Source: Mucilaginibacter kameinonensis (lineage in GTDB: Bacteria; Bacteroidota; Bacteroidia; Sphingobacteriales; Sphingobacteriaceae). From it: a stretch of DNA of 64,000 nucleotides. The notes under the pieces were generated by a model, which saw only the letters and a program-made list of their open reading frames with translations, was not told the origin of the DNA and did no database searches. A program made the translations under genes and the position numbers. The stretch is taken from the NCBI RefSeq assembly GCF_003675385.1, contig NZ_RCWZ01000001.1, positions 992,001 to 1,056,000 of the forward strand, written 5' to 3'. Of this stretch, positions 1-9,349 are shown in pieces. Position 1 is the first letter of the stretch. Every line of letters begins with the position of its first letter.

Positions 1-124
1 AGAGGCCAAATTTACAAAATGCAAGGGTATTAGCCGACAGGCTTTTATAAGGATTGGTGATTTTTACGTTGGGGATATATTTGACAGTTGATTCGGACGA
101 AATTAAGTAATCAAATTAAACAAG

Positions 125-218
125 CGTCATTGCGAGACACGAAGTAATCCCCAAGAAGCAGAGAGGCTATGCAAATCCGCTCTGTAAATCGGGGATTACT
201 TCGTGTCTCGCAATGACG
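125..218. repeat. Palindromic intergenic repeat, GTCATTGCGAG family, copy 1
   Basis: The two ends are near-perfect inverted arms of about 28 bases, each carrying GTCATTGCGAG or its complement. They enclose about 38 bases that contain a conserved CAAATCCGC...CTGTAAATC core. The same arm motif recurs at 12561-12643 and 45954-46039, with a truncated form near 58464. Such GTCATTGCGAG palindromes are widespread between genes in Bacteroidota. Nothing else is recognisable in bases 1-124; no gene is seen there. Confidence 0.85.
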
Positions 219-236
219 TGATGGACACAGACTAAC

Positions 237-271
237 AAAAAGGCCCGGCATCTTTCGATGCCGGGCCTTTT
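237..271. terminator. Strong bidirectional rho-independent terminator
   Basis: A GC-rich stem (AGGCCCGGCATC paired with GATGCCGGGCCT, four-base loop) is flanked by A and T runs on both sides, so it can act in both directions. It lies 20 bases beyond the stop codon of the minus-strand S41 protease and probably ends that transcript. Confidence 0.85.
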
Positions 272-290
272 AATAATATTAAGACTTTAC

Positions 291-2435
291 TTAGTTAGCC
301 GGTTGTGAGCCAACGCTGGTAAATTTATTGTCAAGGCTGATATAGTCGGTCATGATTTGGCCGGCTTCGCGTTTAACAAAGTCAAGATCTTCGTTTTTAG
401 GTTTGGTTTGTCCTTTTTTAAGGGCTGGTAAACCTAAAGCCACACGGCGCAGGTTGTTACGATCAAATGATTTTTGCTCGTCGTCGTCACGTTGTTTTTT
501 CAGATCAGATTCTTTTAACGAGATACTGTCATCAGCATCATGCTTTTTGAAATCGGCGATATCTTCAAGCAAATATTTGTAGCTGTCGCTGCTGCTCATA
601 CGCTGATCATGCAGTTTTTTAAGCTGTGGCAGCACACCGGTGAAATCGCCGGTTTTGGTGTAATCGGTTTTGGCAATCACATCAAAAGGCATTGCTGACG
701 GCTCTGTATCTTCACCGTATTTATCCAACGGAATAACCGATGGGAATGAGATATCAGGCGTTACACCTTTATGCTGCGTTGAGTTACCGCTGATACGATA
801 GAACTTAGCTATAGTAAGGTTAAGCTGGCCATAAGTGCTCTGGCTGCCGGTTGAAGTAGTTTTTTTACCACCACCAACTACACCTGCAATTTTATCACGC
901 AATGAAGAACCTATCACCCTGTCAAGGTCAATGGCACTTTGTACAGAACCTTTACCATAAGTTTGGGTACCCAATATCAAACCGCGACCGTAGTCCTGTA
1001 TAGCACCGGAGAAAATCTCGGAAGCCGAAGCGCTGAAACGGTCGACCAGTACAGCCATAGGACCGCTATAAGTAATATCCGGATCTTCGTCTTTATCAAT
1101 TTCAACCTGGTCTTTAGTATCACGCACCTGTACCACAGGGCCGGTTTTAATGAAAAGGCCGGTAAGCTCAATGGCTTCCATTAATGAACCGCCTCCGTTT
1201 TCACGAAGATCGATCACGAGGCCGTCAACGTTTTCTTTCTTCAAAGAGTCAAGGATGGCCTTAACATCGTGCGTGGTGCTTTTGTAGTTAGGATTGCCTG
1301 CTTTGTAATCGTTAAAATCGATATAGAACGCAGGGATAGATATTACACCTATCTTAACTGTTTTACCATTGCTGTTATAAGTACGGATCTCCTTTTTGGC
1401 CGATTGGTCTTTCAGGATGATTTTCTCGCGTACCATTTCAACAACTTTTGGTTTAGCAGAAGCGTTTACACCGGCAGGTAATATCTCAAGCCTTACCGTA
1501 GTACCTTTAGTACCGCGAATAATAGCGATGGCATTATCAACACGCCAGCCTACCACGTTCTGAAATTCGCCGGTTTTACCTTGTGCCACCGCAACAATAC
1601 GGTCATCAACGCTTATCTGGTGGCTTTTATCGGCAGGACCGCCTGCTACAATGGTTTTAATGGTTACGTACTCGTTTTCAACCTGCAGTGAAGCACCGAT
1701 ACCTTCAACCTGACGTGACATTTCAATATTGAAATTAGCCGCGTTTGATGGGTTAAAGTAGTTAGTGTGCGGATCGATAGCCTCAGTAAAGGCATCCATG
1801 AAGTACTGGAAAACATCCTGGTTAGATAGCTTGTTGGTTTGGGTCAACAGGTTTTCGTAACGTTTTTTAAGCGTTTCTTTATTTTTAGCCATATCCGCGC
1901 TGGCCAGTTTCAGGTTCAGCAGATCATATTTAACACGCTGGGTCCACATGGCATCCATATCGGTTTGGGTAGCTATCCATGGCAATTTATCACGATCGTA
2001 AACAAAGGTCTCAGTTTTGTTGAAATCGAAGTTTTTGTTGATCTGCGCAAGCGAAAATTTTACGTGCTCAATATATCTTTTCTGAAAAACGTTGAAGATG
2101 TAAAAAGCATCGGCAAGGTTACCTGCTTTAATATCATCATCAAGTACGGTTTTATATTTTTCAAAATCCTTAATATCTGATGCTAAAAAGTAGCTGTGGT
2201 TTTCATCAAGTGATTTGATATAACGATCGTAGATTACGGCAGAAACCGAATCATTAAGCGGTACTTTTTTGTAGTTATAGTTGGATATCAATGCTGCTAC
2301 CTGCTTACAAACAACGCTTTGCTGTTCATCGGGCTGTAAATCATTTGAACCTGCTACTTTAACCGGTTTGGATGGGGATGCTTTACAGGCGAGGGCAGCG
2401 CCCAGCACCAATAACAAATATACTTTCTTAAACAT
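291..2435 (-). CDS. prc: Carboxy-terminal processing protease (S41 family, Prc/Tsp-like)
   Basis: A 714-residue S41 serine protease of the Tsp/Prc type, which trims or degrades periplasmic proteins from their C-termini. From the N-terminus it has a signal sequence ending in a Cys (ALAC, probably a lipoprotein), a Prc-type N-terminal domain, a PDZ domain around residues 240-330, and the protease core. The Ser-Lys dyad is visible: SASASE with the nucleophile near Ser470, and TYGKGS with Lys495. I start at the ATG at 2435, because the longer reading from 2477 puts a hydrophilic stretch before the signal peptide. The downstream terminator suggests a monocistronic unit. Confidence 0.93.
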   Translation of the reverse strand: MFKKVYLLLVLGAALACKASPSKPVKVAGSNDLQPDEQQSVVCKQVAALISNYNYKKVPLNDSVSAVIYDRYIKSLDENHSYFLASDIKDFEKYKTVLDDDIKAGNLADAFYIFNVFQKRYIEHVKFSLAQINKNFDFNKTETFVYDRDKLPWIATQTDMDAMWTQRVKYDLLNLKLASADMAKNKETLKKRYENLLTQTNKLSNQDVFQYFMDAFTEAIDPHTNYFNPSNAANFNIEMSRQVEGIGASLQVENEYVTIKTIVAGGPADKSHQISVDDRIVAVAQGKTGEFQNVVGWRVDNAIAIIRGTKGTTVRLEILPAGVNASAKPKVVEMVREKIILKDQSAKKEIRTYNSNGKTVKIGVISIPAFYIDFNDYKAGNPNYKSTTHDVKAILDSLKKENVDGLVIDLRENGGGSLMEAIELTGLFIKTGPVVQVRDTKDQVEIDKDEDPDITYSGPMAVLVDRFSASASEIFSGAIQDYGRGLILGTQTYGKGSVQSAIDLDRVIGSSLRDKIAGVVGGGKKTTSTGSQSTYGQLNLTIAKFYRISGNSTQHKGVTPDISFPSVIPLDKYGEDTEPSAMPFDVIAKTDYTKTGDFTGVLPQLKKLHDQRMSSSDSYKYLLEDIADFKKHDADDSISLKESDLKKQRDDDEQKSFDRNNLRRVALGLPALKKGQTKPKNEDLDFVKREAGQIMTDYISLDNKFTSVGSQPAN

Positions 2436-2511
2436 ATCTTTTACTGTAGTTAAATCGGGGTTGGTGTAAAACATCAATACTTGTGCCTATTATTAGTTTG
2501 CTAATGTAAAA

Positions 2512-2542
2512 TAAAAAAGAGACAGTCAAAATGCTGTCTCTT
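2512..2542 (-). terminator. Rho-independent terminator after the 209-aa secreted protein gene
   Basis: AAGAGACAG pairs with CTGTCTCTT across an 8-base loop. On the minus strand the stem is followed by a run of T, as expected for termination of the gene ending at 2625. It sits just upstream of the S41 protease gene, so that gene needs its own promoter. Confidence 0.75.
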
Positions 2543-2624
2543 AATTACTAATAACAATAATACGATTATGTTTTACTAAAAGTATGTGGGCAACACCATT
2601 TTACCATTTTGTTACAAAAAATTA

Positions 2625-3254
2625 CTATTTGTTAACAGGTTTAGCAATGGTACCGGCATCTGCAGTTTCTGCAAAACGCGTTTCGGAGTGTGGTGTTTTA
2701 AACTTATTGTCCTGTAAATAGCGCGTTTTTTTCTCAACCAGGGCCAGATCATAAGTTAAACCGCGCGACACAGCCAACTGGCGCGCTTCGGCCAGGTCCT
2801 GTTTGGCCTGTGCATAATCGCCGTAATCGGCTTTTACCGCGGCAAGATCAAGCAGGTTAGCTATGGTGTGCCTGTCGTCATTTTGCTGGCGCGATATGGT
2901 AATACTTTGCAGCAGGAACCATTTTGCTTCGGCCAGGCGGCTTTGTTTCATATACATCTGTGCCAAATCACTAAAGTTGTAACTGGCGGCGTTGTATACA
3001 TGGAAACGCATATTGTGCTGAGCTGTTCTCATCACCGATTCCTCGATCATAGCCATTACATATGGCGTATGCTCAATAGTGGTTGGTGGAATTTTTACTT
3101 TAGCAACAGTTGGGGGAGGCAGCCTTTTAATGGAATGACTTTGCGCATAGGCCATTTGCGGGTACCGGGCACGCTTATTGAACGGTTTATAATACCATTG
3201 CGCAGACGCATTGAACCCGATAGCGCATAAAATAATAAGTAGGAAATATCTCAT
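2625..3254 (-). CDS. Secreted TPR-like protein of unknown function
   Basis: A 209-residue protein with a clear signal peptide (hydrophobic residues 3-16, cleavage after ASA-Q). Helical repeats in residues about 90-180 look like two or three tetratricopeptide units, for example the A-x-Y...A-x-x-D-L-x-x-A pattern around YGDYAQAKQDLAEARQLA. The C-terminal tail is polar and probably disordered. I do not recognise a named family. It is flanked by a terminator downstream and by 180 bases of AT-rich DNA before the next gene, so it is probably transcribed alone. A periplasmic scaffold role is only an inference from the repeats. Confidence 0.75.
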   Translation of the reverse strand: MRYFLLIILCAIGFNASAQWYYKPFNKRARYPQMAYAQSHSIKRLPPPTVAKVKIPPTTIEHTPYVMAMIEESVMRTAQHNMRFHVYNAASYNFSDLAQMYMKQSRLAEAKWFLLQSITISRQQNDDRHTIANLLDLAAVKADYGDYAQAKQDLAEARQLAVSRGLTYDLALVEKKTRYLQDNKFKTPHSETRFAETADAGTIAKPVNK

Positions 3255-3435
3255 CTAATCTTTTTTCCTGGGTTTAAACTGTATAATTTAAAATTAATCA
3301 GCTTAACAAATGTAATTATTTGTTAACGGCAAAACAATACCTGTAAAAAGTAACAGCTACATAAACACTTAATTATCACTGTTATTTTACAAATGTTGAA
3401 TTTGTACCTTTCTACGGAAAAAATAAATTTAGGTT

Positions 3436-4278
3436 TTAGTTAAATACTTCCACGTCGCCGTCATGCAGGGCCCAAACCATGTAAGGGTGTGTGTCTGAGT
3501 GATATATCTGCCCATCGGTAGTAATGCCTATCACACCGGCAAAGCCGTCATAAGGCTTCATTTCGTCGAGGGTTTTTTCGGTAGCGGCCATGAGTGCCAT
3601 GCCATCGGTTACGCGTGTAACAATTTTAACAGCTACTGATCCGCTTACAATATCCTCGCCTACGCCGGTACATGAAACGCCGGCAAACTCATTGGCGTAG
3701 TTGCCCGCTGTAGTTGCCGAATCACTTACACGACCAGGTATTTCAAATCCTTTACCTCCGGTGCTGGTGGCGGCAGCCAGGTTGCCATGCACATCCAGTG
3801 CTACGCAGCCTACAGTACCAAGCCTTATTGAGTCGCTGAGCTTTTGTTCATACTCACGACGGCGCTGTGGGATTTCGGGATTATAGTATTTATGTCCGTT
3901 TTCGATAGCAAAATCACATGCTCCTTTACCGCTCAATACACGATCATCATAGGCTTGAAGTTTTTCAGCTACACAGATAGGGTTTTTAACATCCTCAATG
4001 TTGATAACGCCCGAAAAGCGCTGGGTTTTGCCATCCATAAGAGAAGCGCTCAGGCGTATTTTGCCATCGCTCTGGATCTGTGAACCGGTGCCTGCATTAA
4101 AAAGCTCGCAGTCTTCAAGCAAACGTACTGTATATACTACAGTTTCTGCAGCTGTATGGTGTTGCAGGTAGTTATATCCTAATTGCACAATGCCGTTCAG
4201 GGCCTCCTGCTTGGCCAGCTTTACTTCCTGGTTGGTAAGCGATTCACTAAAAAAACCGCCGTGAATAATTATTTTCAT
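3436..4278 (-). CDS. iaaA: Isoaspartyl peptidase / plant-type L-asparaginase (Ntn hydrolase)
   Basis: A 280-residue Ntn-hydrolase precursor of the IaaA/plant-asparaginase family. Autocleavage before the Thr of GTVG (Thr155) would give alpha and beta subunits with Thr155 as N-terminal nucleophile. The beta-subunit motifs LAAATSTGG and IPGRVSD are intact, as is the alpha-subunit NAGTGS. These enzymes hydrolyse beta-aspartyl dipeptides. No signal peptide is present, so it should be cytoplasmic. It lies next to cyanophycinase on the same strand (71-base gap), which points to beta-Asp-Arg, the cyanophycinase product, as the likely substrate. Some family members act mainly on asparagine; sequence alone does not settle this. 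Confidence 0.9.
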   Translation of the reverse strand: MKIIIHGGFFSESLTNQEVKLAKQEALNGIVQLGYNYLQHHTAAETVVYTVRLLEDCELFNAGTGSQIQSDGKIRLSASLMDGKTQRFSGVINIEDVKNPICVAEKLQAYDDRVLSGKGACDFAIENGHKYYNPEIPQRRREYEQKLSDSIRLGTVGCVALDVHGNLAAATSTGGKGFEIPGRVSDSATTAGNYANEFAGVSCTGVGEDIVSGSVAVKIVTRVTDGMALMAATEKTLDEMKPYDGFAGVIGITTDGQIYHSDTHPYMVWALHDGDVEVFN

Positions 4279-4349
4279 AATTATAAATTAAGTAGATGTA
4301 CCTGCATAAATAAGGCCAGGGTATCTATAAAAACTTTATGCAGCGTAAA

Positions 4350-5270
4350 TTATTGTAAAAGTTTGCTTCCCGGTGCCTGTATAAAAACACCTTCTTCAAC
4401 CTTCATGTTCTTTTTTATGATTAAACGGTGCTGCACCAGGTCGTATTTATCAAATATCGACATGACGTGCACCCTCAGGTTCTCGATGGAGATTGGCGAA
4501 CCAAGTTCTACGTCGTATATATTGGTCGACACAATGTTGCGGCCATCAACCAAAATAATAAGGCCCGAACCAATGGCTTCCATCATATACCCCTCGGTTA
4601 TGAGCAAACCGGTGTCCTCGCCCAAACCTATCCCTAAAATACCGGGATTGGTTGCTACGGCGTACATTAACCGGCCGATACGACCGCGTTGTACAAAGTG
4701 TGTATCAACAATTACCGAGTCGATAAAGCCAAGCCCGGCGGTTATTTGTACCTCGCCTTTAACAAGGGCTTCGTTGCTTTGCCCGCGGTAGATCATGTGT
4801 GTTGATGCTGCCGCCGCGCCTGCCGAAGTTCCGGCTATTACAAAGTTTTCTTTTTGATAACGTTGTTTCAGGATCTGCAAAAACTCTGTGCCACCAAAAA
4901 TGGCCGTAAGCCTTAGTTGATCGCCTCCGCTAAACATAACCACATCGGCTTTGCGGATCCTGTCTAAGTATTCCTTCTTCGCGGCATCTTCACGGGTTTT
5001 GATGTGCAGTACATCAACATTGGTAACATTAAGCTGGCCAAACGCCTTGATATATTCCTGGCCAACAAGCTCGGGGATTTGCGACGCGGTAGTTATTACC
5101 TCAATTTTTGAGCCCTCGTGCTTAGCCGACTCGTTAATAATGCGCCTTAATATGCCTTGTTCAAAGAACTTGATATAATCCGGCTGCAAAATGTGCTCTT
5201 GTAGGGTAACATTACTCCCCATATCAACCGCTCCACCTATAATTATTAGCTTACCTTTCGGGACAATCAT
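4350..5270 (-). CDS. cphB: Cyanophycinase (S51 serine peptidase)
   Basis: A 306-residue S51-family exopeptidase that splits cyanophycin into beta-Asp-Arg dipeptides. The nucleophile elbow GTSAGA (Ser149), the SGGDQ motif at 114-118 and the DTHF motif (His191) are all present, followed by GLGEDTG. There is no signal peptide, so it matches the intracellular CphB type rather than secreted CphE enzymes of bacteria that eat external cyanophycin. It is divergent from cyanophycin synthetase across a 168-base spacer and is followed by the isoaspartyl peptidase. That arrangement forms a complete mobilisation pathway. Confidence 0.92.
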   Translation of the reverse strand: MIVPKGKLIIIGGAVDMGSNVTLQEHILQPDYIKFFEQGILRRIINESAKHEGSKIEVITTASQIPELVGQEYIKAFGQLNVTNVDVLHIKTREDAAKKEYLDRIRKADVVMFSGGDQLRLTAIFGGTEFLQILKQRYQKENFVIAGTSAGAAAASTHMIYRGQSNEALVKGEVQITAGLGFIDSVIVDTHFVQRGRIGRLMYAVATNPGILGIGLGEDTGLLITEGYMMEAIGSGLIILVDGRNIVSTNIYDVELGSPISIENLRVHVMSIFDKYDLVQHRLIIKKNMKVEEGVFIQAPGSKLLQ

Positions 5271-5373
5271 GATTATTTCACACTATCTTAATATAACTAT
5301 ATACAAATTACGACAAAAAGCAGCAGAAACACAGGAACTAATAATAAATAATGGATTTCGTCATCAAAAACTT

Positions 5374-5402
5374 TATTGATCTGTTATGTTTCTATAGCTT
5401 TA
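5374..5402 (+). promoter_or_regulatory. Candidate promoter for cyanophycin synthetase
   Basis: TATTG at 5374-5378 and TAGCTTTA at 5395-5402, 16 bases apart, resemble the Bacteroidota -33/-7 pattern (TTTG / TAnnTTTG) with one mismatch in the -7 box. The start codon is 36 bases downstream. The pattern is weak and only suggestive. Confidence 0.3.
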
Positions 5403-5438
5403 AGGGAAATTTTATAAGAAAAAAACGGCCACTACTTT

Positions 5439-8066
5439 ATGAACATTGAAAACATCCAGGTTTTACGCGGACCAAATATTTGGAGCATCAGGCGCAAAAA
5501 ATTAATACAAATGCGGCTTGATTTGCAGGAGATGGAACACCGCCCCACTAATGAAATTGACGGGTTTTATGAGCGACTCGAAAAATTACTGCCATCGCTC
5601 TACAGCCATCGCTGTTCGCCCGGCGTACCCGGAGGCTTTTTTCAGCGTGTTATGGCCGGCACCTGGATGGGCCATGTTATTGAACATATCGCCCTTGAAA
5701 TACAAACCCTTGCCGGCATGGATACCGGCTTTGGCCGTACCCGCGAAACCAAAACTAAAGGCGTATACAATGTAGTATTTGCCTACCTGGAAGAAAAAGT
5801 AGGTGTTTTTGCTGCCGAATCGGCCGTGCGCATTGCCGAAGCGCTGATAAAAGGCGAAGATTATAGCCTGGAAGCCGATATTCAGCAAATGCGCGAAATC
5901 AGGGAGAATACGCGTTTAGGGCCAAGCACCGGTTCAATTGTAGAAGAGGCTATTTCAAGGGACATCCCCTGGATCAGGCTTAACAACCAATCGTTAGTGC
6001 AATTGGGTTATGGCAAAAACCAGGTACGTTTCCGCGCCACCATGACCGAAAAAACCAGCAGCATTGCCGTTGATATTGCCAGCAACAAGGAAGAAACCAA
6101 ACGCCTGCTGCAGGAACAGGCTATACCGGTTGCTAAAGGTGTAACTATATCTTCAGTTTCAGGAGTGCCCGATGCTATCCGGAAAGTTGGCTTTCCGCTG
6201 GTGTTTAAACCACTTGACGGTAACCATGGCCGGGGCATCTCTATCAATGTAAAAACCGAGGAGGAAGCGATAGAGGCTTATGAACACGCAGCTAAAATAT
6301 CGCGCCGCGTAATTGTAGAGCGCTACGTTACCGGGTTCGATTTCAGGGTATTGGTGATAGATAACAAAATGGTTGCTGCCGCGCTACGTAAACCGGCCAA
6401 TGTTACGGGCGATGGTAAACTAAACATTCAGGAGCTGATCGATCTGGAAAATACCGACCCGCGTCGTGGTTACGGGCATGAAAATGTGCTTACAGAAATC
6501 TCTGTTGACCGCGATACGCTCGACCTGTTGGAAAAGAAAGGTTATACGCTTGAAACCATTCCTGAAAAAGATGAGGTAGTTTATGTGAAATCAACCGCTA
6601 ACCTGAGCACGGGCGGTACTTCTGTTGATGTTACCGACCATGTGCACCCGCAAAACATTTTTATTTGCGAACGGATCTCCAAGATCATCGGTCTGGATAT
6701 TTGCGGTATCGATATCATGGCTAAAAACCTTACAGAGCCACTTACGGATACCGGAGGTGTAATACTGGAAGTTAATGCCGCTCCGGGCTTCAGGATGCAC
6801 ATTGCGCCAAGTGAGGGTTTGCCGCGCAACGTGGCAGGCCATGTGATTGATATGCTTTATCCGGCAGGCAAATCGGCCAGGGTGCCTATCATATCTATTA
6901 CCGGTACAAACGGCAAAACCACTACCACCCGCTTAATAGCGCATATTGTAAAAAACAACGGCCACCGGGTGGGCTTTACCACGTCCGACGGTATTTACGT
7001 GCAAAACAACATGATGCTGAAGGGCGATACTACCGGGCCGGTGAGTGCTGAGTTTATTTTGAAAGACCCAACGGTTGATTTTGCCGTATTGGAAACTGCC
7101 CGCGGCGGTATCCTGCGTTCGGGTTTAGGCTTTAACCAGTGTGATATCGGTGTGATTACCAATATCCAGGAAGATCACCTTGGTTTACAAGATATTCATA
7201 GTCTTGAAGATTTGATGCGGGTAAAAAGCGTTGTGATTAATTCGGTAAAAAAAGATGGATGGGGCGTTTTGAATGCCGATAACGAATATTGCGTACGCAT
7301 TGGCAAAAAGGCCGAATGTAATATCGCTTATTTCAGCCGGAACGAAAACAACCCTATCATTAAATCGCATTGCAAAAAAGGAGGGATTGCCGCCATCTGC
7401 GAAAATGGCTTCATCACCATTTTAAAAGGCGACTGGAAGATCCGCGTACAGCGTACCATTCTCATTCCGTTAACCTTTGGTGGTACCGTGCCGTTTATGA
7501 TTGAGAATGTGCTTGCCGCAACACTGGCTACATTTTTATGGGGATTTAAAACGGAGGATATCAAGATCTCGCTTGAAACCTTTATTCCATCGGCCTCACA
7601 AACGCCTGGCCGTATGAATATTTTTGAGTTTAAAGATTTCCGTTTCATGATTGATTTTGCGCATAACCCGGATGGCTACAATGGCGTAAGCGAGTTTTTA
7701 AAACATATCGATTCGCCGCTTAAGATAGGTATCATAGCCGGTACCGGCGATAGGCGCGATGAAGACATCCGCGAATTGGGTAAAATTTCGGCAGGTATGT
7801 TTGATTACATTATCCTGCGCCAGGAAAAACACCTGCGCGGCCGCACCGCCGAAAATATTATCGGTCTGCTCAAAGAGGGTATCTATTCTATAGATCCGGA
7901 AAAAGGAGTAGAGGTTGTGCCTAAGGAGGTAGATGCCATTAAACATGCTATGAGCCTGGCCCGCCCGGGATCATTCATTACCGCATTGAGTGATGTGGTA
8001 GATAATGCCATCGAAACTGTTCAGGATTACCAGGAGCAGGAACGGAATGGGTTGTTTAATGTGTAA
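5439..8066 (+). CDS. cphA: Cyanophycin synthetase
   Basis: An 875-residue two-engine ligase that polymerises Asp and Arg into cyanophycin using ATP. The length and order match CphA1: an N-terminal domain (residues 1-160), an ATP-grasp domain (about 220-480) that adds Asp, and a Mur-ligase-like domain with the P-loop GTNGKTTTT (Lys493), the ETARGGI segment and a C-terminal ligase domain with FAHNPDGY. All expected motifs are intact, with no frameshift. It is divergent from cphB and iaaA. A biosynthetic gene beside both breakdown genes implies an internal nitrogen and carbon reserve. CphA2, which repolymerises dipeptides, is the main alternative; telling them apart needs alignment. Confidence 0.93.
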   Translation: MNIENIQVLRGPNIWSIRRKKLIQMRLDLQEMEHRPTNEIDGFYERLEKLLPSLYSHRCSPGVPGGFFQRVMAGTWMGHVIEHIALEIQTLAGMDTGFGRTRETKTKGVYNVVFAYLEEKVGVFAAESAVRIAEALIKGEDYSLEADIQQMREIRENTRLGPSTGSIVEEAISRDIPWIRLNNQSLVQLGYGKNQVRFRATMTEKTSSIAVDIASNKEETKRLLQEQAIPVAKGVTISSVSGVPDAIRKVGFPLVFKPLDGNHGRGISINVKTEEEAIEAYEHAAKISRRVIVERYVTGFDFRVLVIDNKMVAAALRKPANVTGDGKLNIQELIDLENTDPRRGYGHENVLTEISVDRDTLDLLEKKGYTLETIPEKDEVVYVKSTANLSTGGTSVDVTDHVHPQNIFICERISKIIGLDICGIDIMAKNLTEPLTDTGGVILEVNAAPGFRMHIAPSEGLPRNVAGHVIDMLYPAGKSARVPIISITGTNGKTTTTRLIAHIVKNNGHRVGFTTSDGIYVQNNMMLKGDTTGPVSAEFILKDPTVDFAVLETARGGILRSGLGFNQCDIGVITNIQEDHLGLQDIHSLEDLMRVKSVVINSVKKDGWGVLNADNEYCVRIGKKAECNIAYFSRNENNPIIKSHCKKGGIAAICENGFITILKGDWKIRVQRTILIPLTFGGTVPFMIENVLAATLATFLWGFKTEDIKISLETFIPSASQTPGRMNIFEFKDFRFMIDFAHNPDGYNGVSEFLKHIDSPLKIGIIAGTGDRRDEDIRELGKISAGMFDYIILRQEKHLRGRTAENIIGLLKEGIYSIDPEKGVEVVPKEVDAIKHAMSLARPGSFITALSDVVDNAIETVQDYQEQERNGLFNV

Positions 8067-8085
8067 TGATTGATATTAATATAAA

Positions 8086-8230
8086 AAATTGTCATTTCGA
8101 TAGAGCAGGGAGGGAATAGGCGCCGGGGCGAAAGAGAAATCTTATACGTCCTGTTAAGGCAGCTTCGCATGCGGCTCACCGGGACGTATAAGATTTCTCC
8201 TCGTTCCTCGTTCGAAATGACAATTTTTTT
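8086..8230. repeat. Long nested palindrome between convergent cphA and glycosylase genes
   Basis: The outer arms are AAAAATTGTCATTTCGA and its complement at the two ends. Inner arms GAGAAATCTTATACGTCC and the complement form a second long stem. The element fills the whole gap between the stop of cphA and the stop of the minus-strand glycosylase, and its T run at 8224-8230 could terminate cphA. GTCATTTCGA elements of this kind are a common Bacteroidota intergenic family. Termination is inferred. Confidence 0.8.
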
Positions 8231-8868
8231 TACTCTTTTAGGGACTTGCGCGGCGCCGATAGATAATAATGCCACAAAATCATTGCTGCCACTGTTCGGT
8301 ATGGTTTCCACTGCTCGGTTAGCGATAGCAATTCTTCTTTGTTGGTTTCTTTTGGCAGGCTCTTTACCCGCTTAAGCGCGTTTACGGCGGCAAGGTCACC
8401 AATGGGGAAAACATCGGTATGCTGCAGTACAAACATGAGGTATACATCTGTTGTCCAGTTGCCGATACCTTTAAGCGCTGTTAGTTTGGCGCGGATAATG
8501 TCGTCGGGCATTTGTTCCATTTCGGCAAGGTTGATCTGCCCGTTTACAATGGCTTCAGCAAGATATTTTATATAAACAGTTTTTTGACGGCTTACATAAC
8601 AGGCCCGGAATTCCTCATCGGTTAGCAGCAATATCCTTGTTGGGGTAATTTGCTGTACCCGTTCGCGGAGTTTATTTAAGGCAGATAATGCCGAAGCTAA
8701 TGATACCTGCTGCTCCAATATGATGTGTACCAGGGTTTCAAAACTGTTTGGCCGCGACCATAATGGCGGATAACCGTGATTTTGAATGATCTGCGCTAAA
8801 TCCGGATCATTAGCTGCCAGCTTATCGCAAATTGCATGAAAGTTTGAATGGGAAAATTGCTCAAACAT
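8230..8868 (-). CDS. DNA-3-methyladenine glycosylase II-like (HhH-GPD superfamily)
   Basis: A 212-residue base-excision glycosylase of the AlkA type. The helix-hairpin-helix LKGIGNWTTD is followed by the DVFPIGD segment whose last Asp sits where AlkA has its catalytic Asp. There is no iron-sulphur cluster Cys motif, which separates it from Nth/MutY. I start at the ATG at 8868 (MFEQ...). The open frame extends to 9033, but that extra part translates palindromic repeat DNA and is not protein-like. It should remove alkylated bases from DNA in the cytoplasm. No adaptive-response partner (Ada, AlkB) is nearby. Confidence 0.88.
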   Translation of the reverse strand: MFEQFSHSNFHAICDKLAANDPDLAQIIQNHGYPPLWSRPNSFETLVHIILEQQVSLASALSALNKLRERVQQITPTRILLLTDEEFRACYVSRQKTVYIKYLAEAIVNGQINLAEMEQMPDDIIRAKLTALKGIGNWTTDVYLMFVLQHTDVFPIGDLAAVNALKRVKSLPKETNKEELLSLTEQWKPYRTVAAMILWHYYLSAPRKSLKE

Positions 8869-8920
8869 AGGTTGATGATATGTTGTGCAAGATGAGGGAT
8901 TGGGTTGGGAATTGCAAAAA

Positions 8921-9334
8921 ATTAACGTAGAGACGCGTCTCCCGGAGATAATTATTGGAAAGGTTTTTAAAATTCCCTCTTGAGAGGGGGCGTGACGGTT
9001 TTGTGCGAGAGCAGGGGTGTGTTTCTGCATCATTCAATAAACTGCGTACAGAAACACACCCCTCCACCCCTCTCAAGAGCAGGGGTGTTGCATTCTAATA
9101 TTGAGTTCTTAAAAACTCGCACGATTAAGCGTCTACGCTTGATCGTTAGCCTTAATTGAGCGTCCACGCTCCTGTAATACGTCATAGACGTAAGCGTGGA
9201 CGCTTACTTTGGTTATAATTCAAGCGAAAGACGCTTGAACTTGCGTTATATATTTTAGAATGAAACAGCCCTGCTCTCAAGAGGGGAACCGCGCAATTCC
9301 TGCGCTTTTTAACAAATTAATTACGCGCCTCTAC
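8921..9334. repeat. Hairpin-dense intergenic repeat cluster, no gene
   Basis: This 400-base gap holds stacked inverted repeats and no credible gene. GTAGAGACGCG near 8927 is mirrored by ACGCGCCTCTAC at 9323-9334. Near 8970 CCCTCTTGAGAGGG is itself a palindrome and recurs inverted near 9060 and 9277. AGGGGTGTGTTTCTG and its complement form a stem at about 9013-9062. GCGTCCACGCT pairs with AGCGTGGACGC, and TTCAAGCG pairs with CGCTTGAA. At least five hairpins are therefore nested. The look is of several small repeat elements inserted into one another. Confidence 0.75.
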
Positions 9335-9349
9335 AAAAAAGCGCATGGT

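Noticed and set aside
125..218. CRISPR-like array from repeated palindromes
   Set aside because: Copies are single, tens of kilobases apart, without regular spacers or cas genes.
1839..2180. 113-codon plus-strand frame inside the S41 gene
   Set aside because: Antisense shadow of a well supported protease; no family features.
8869..9033. N-terminal extension of the glycosylase
   Set aside because: The extra codons translate palindromic repeat DNA; glycosylase similarity begins at MFEQ (8868).
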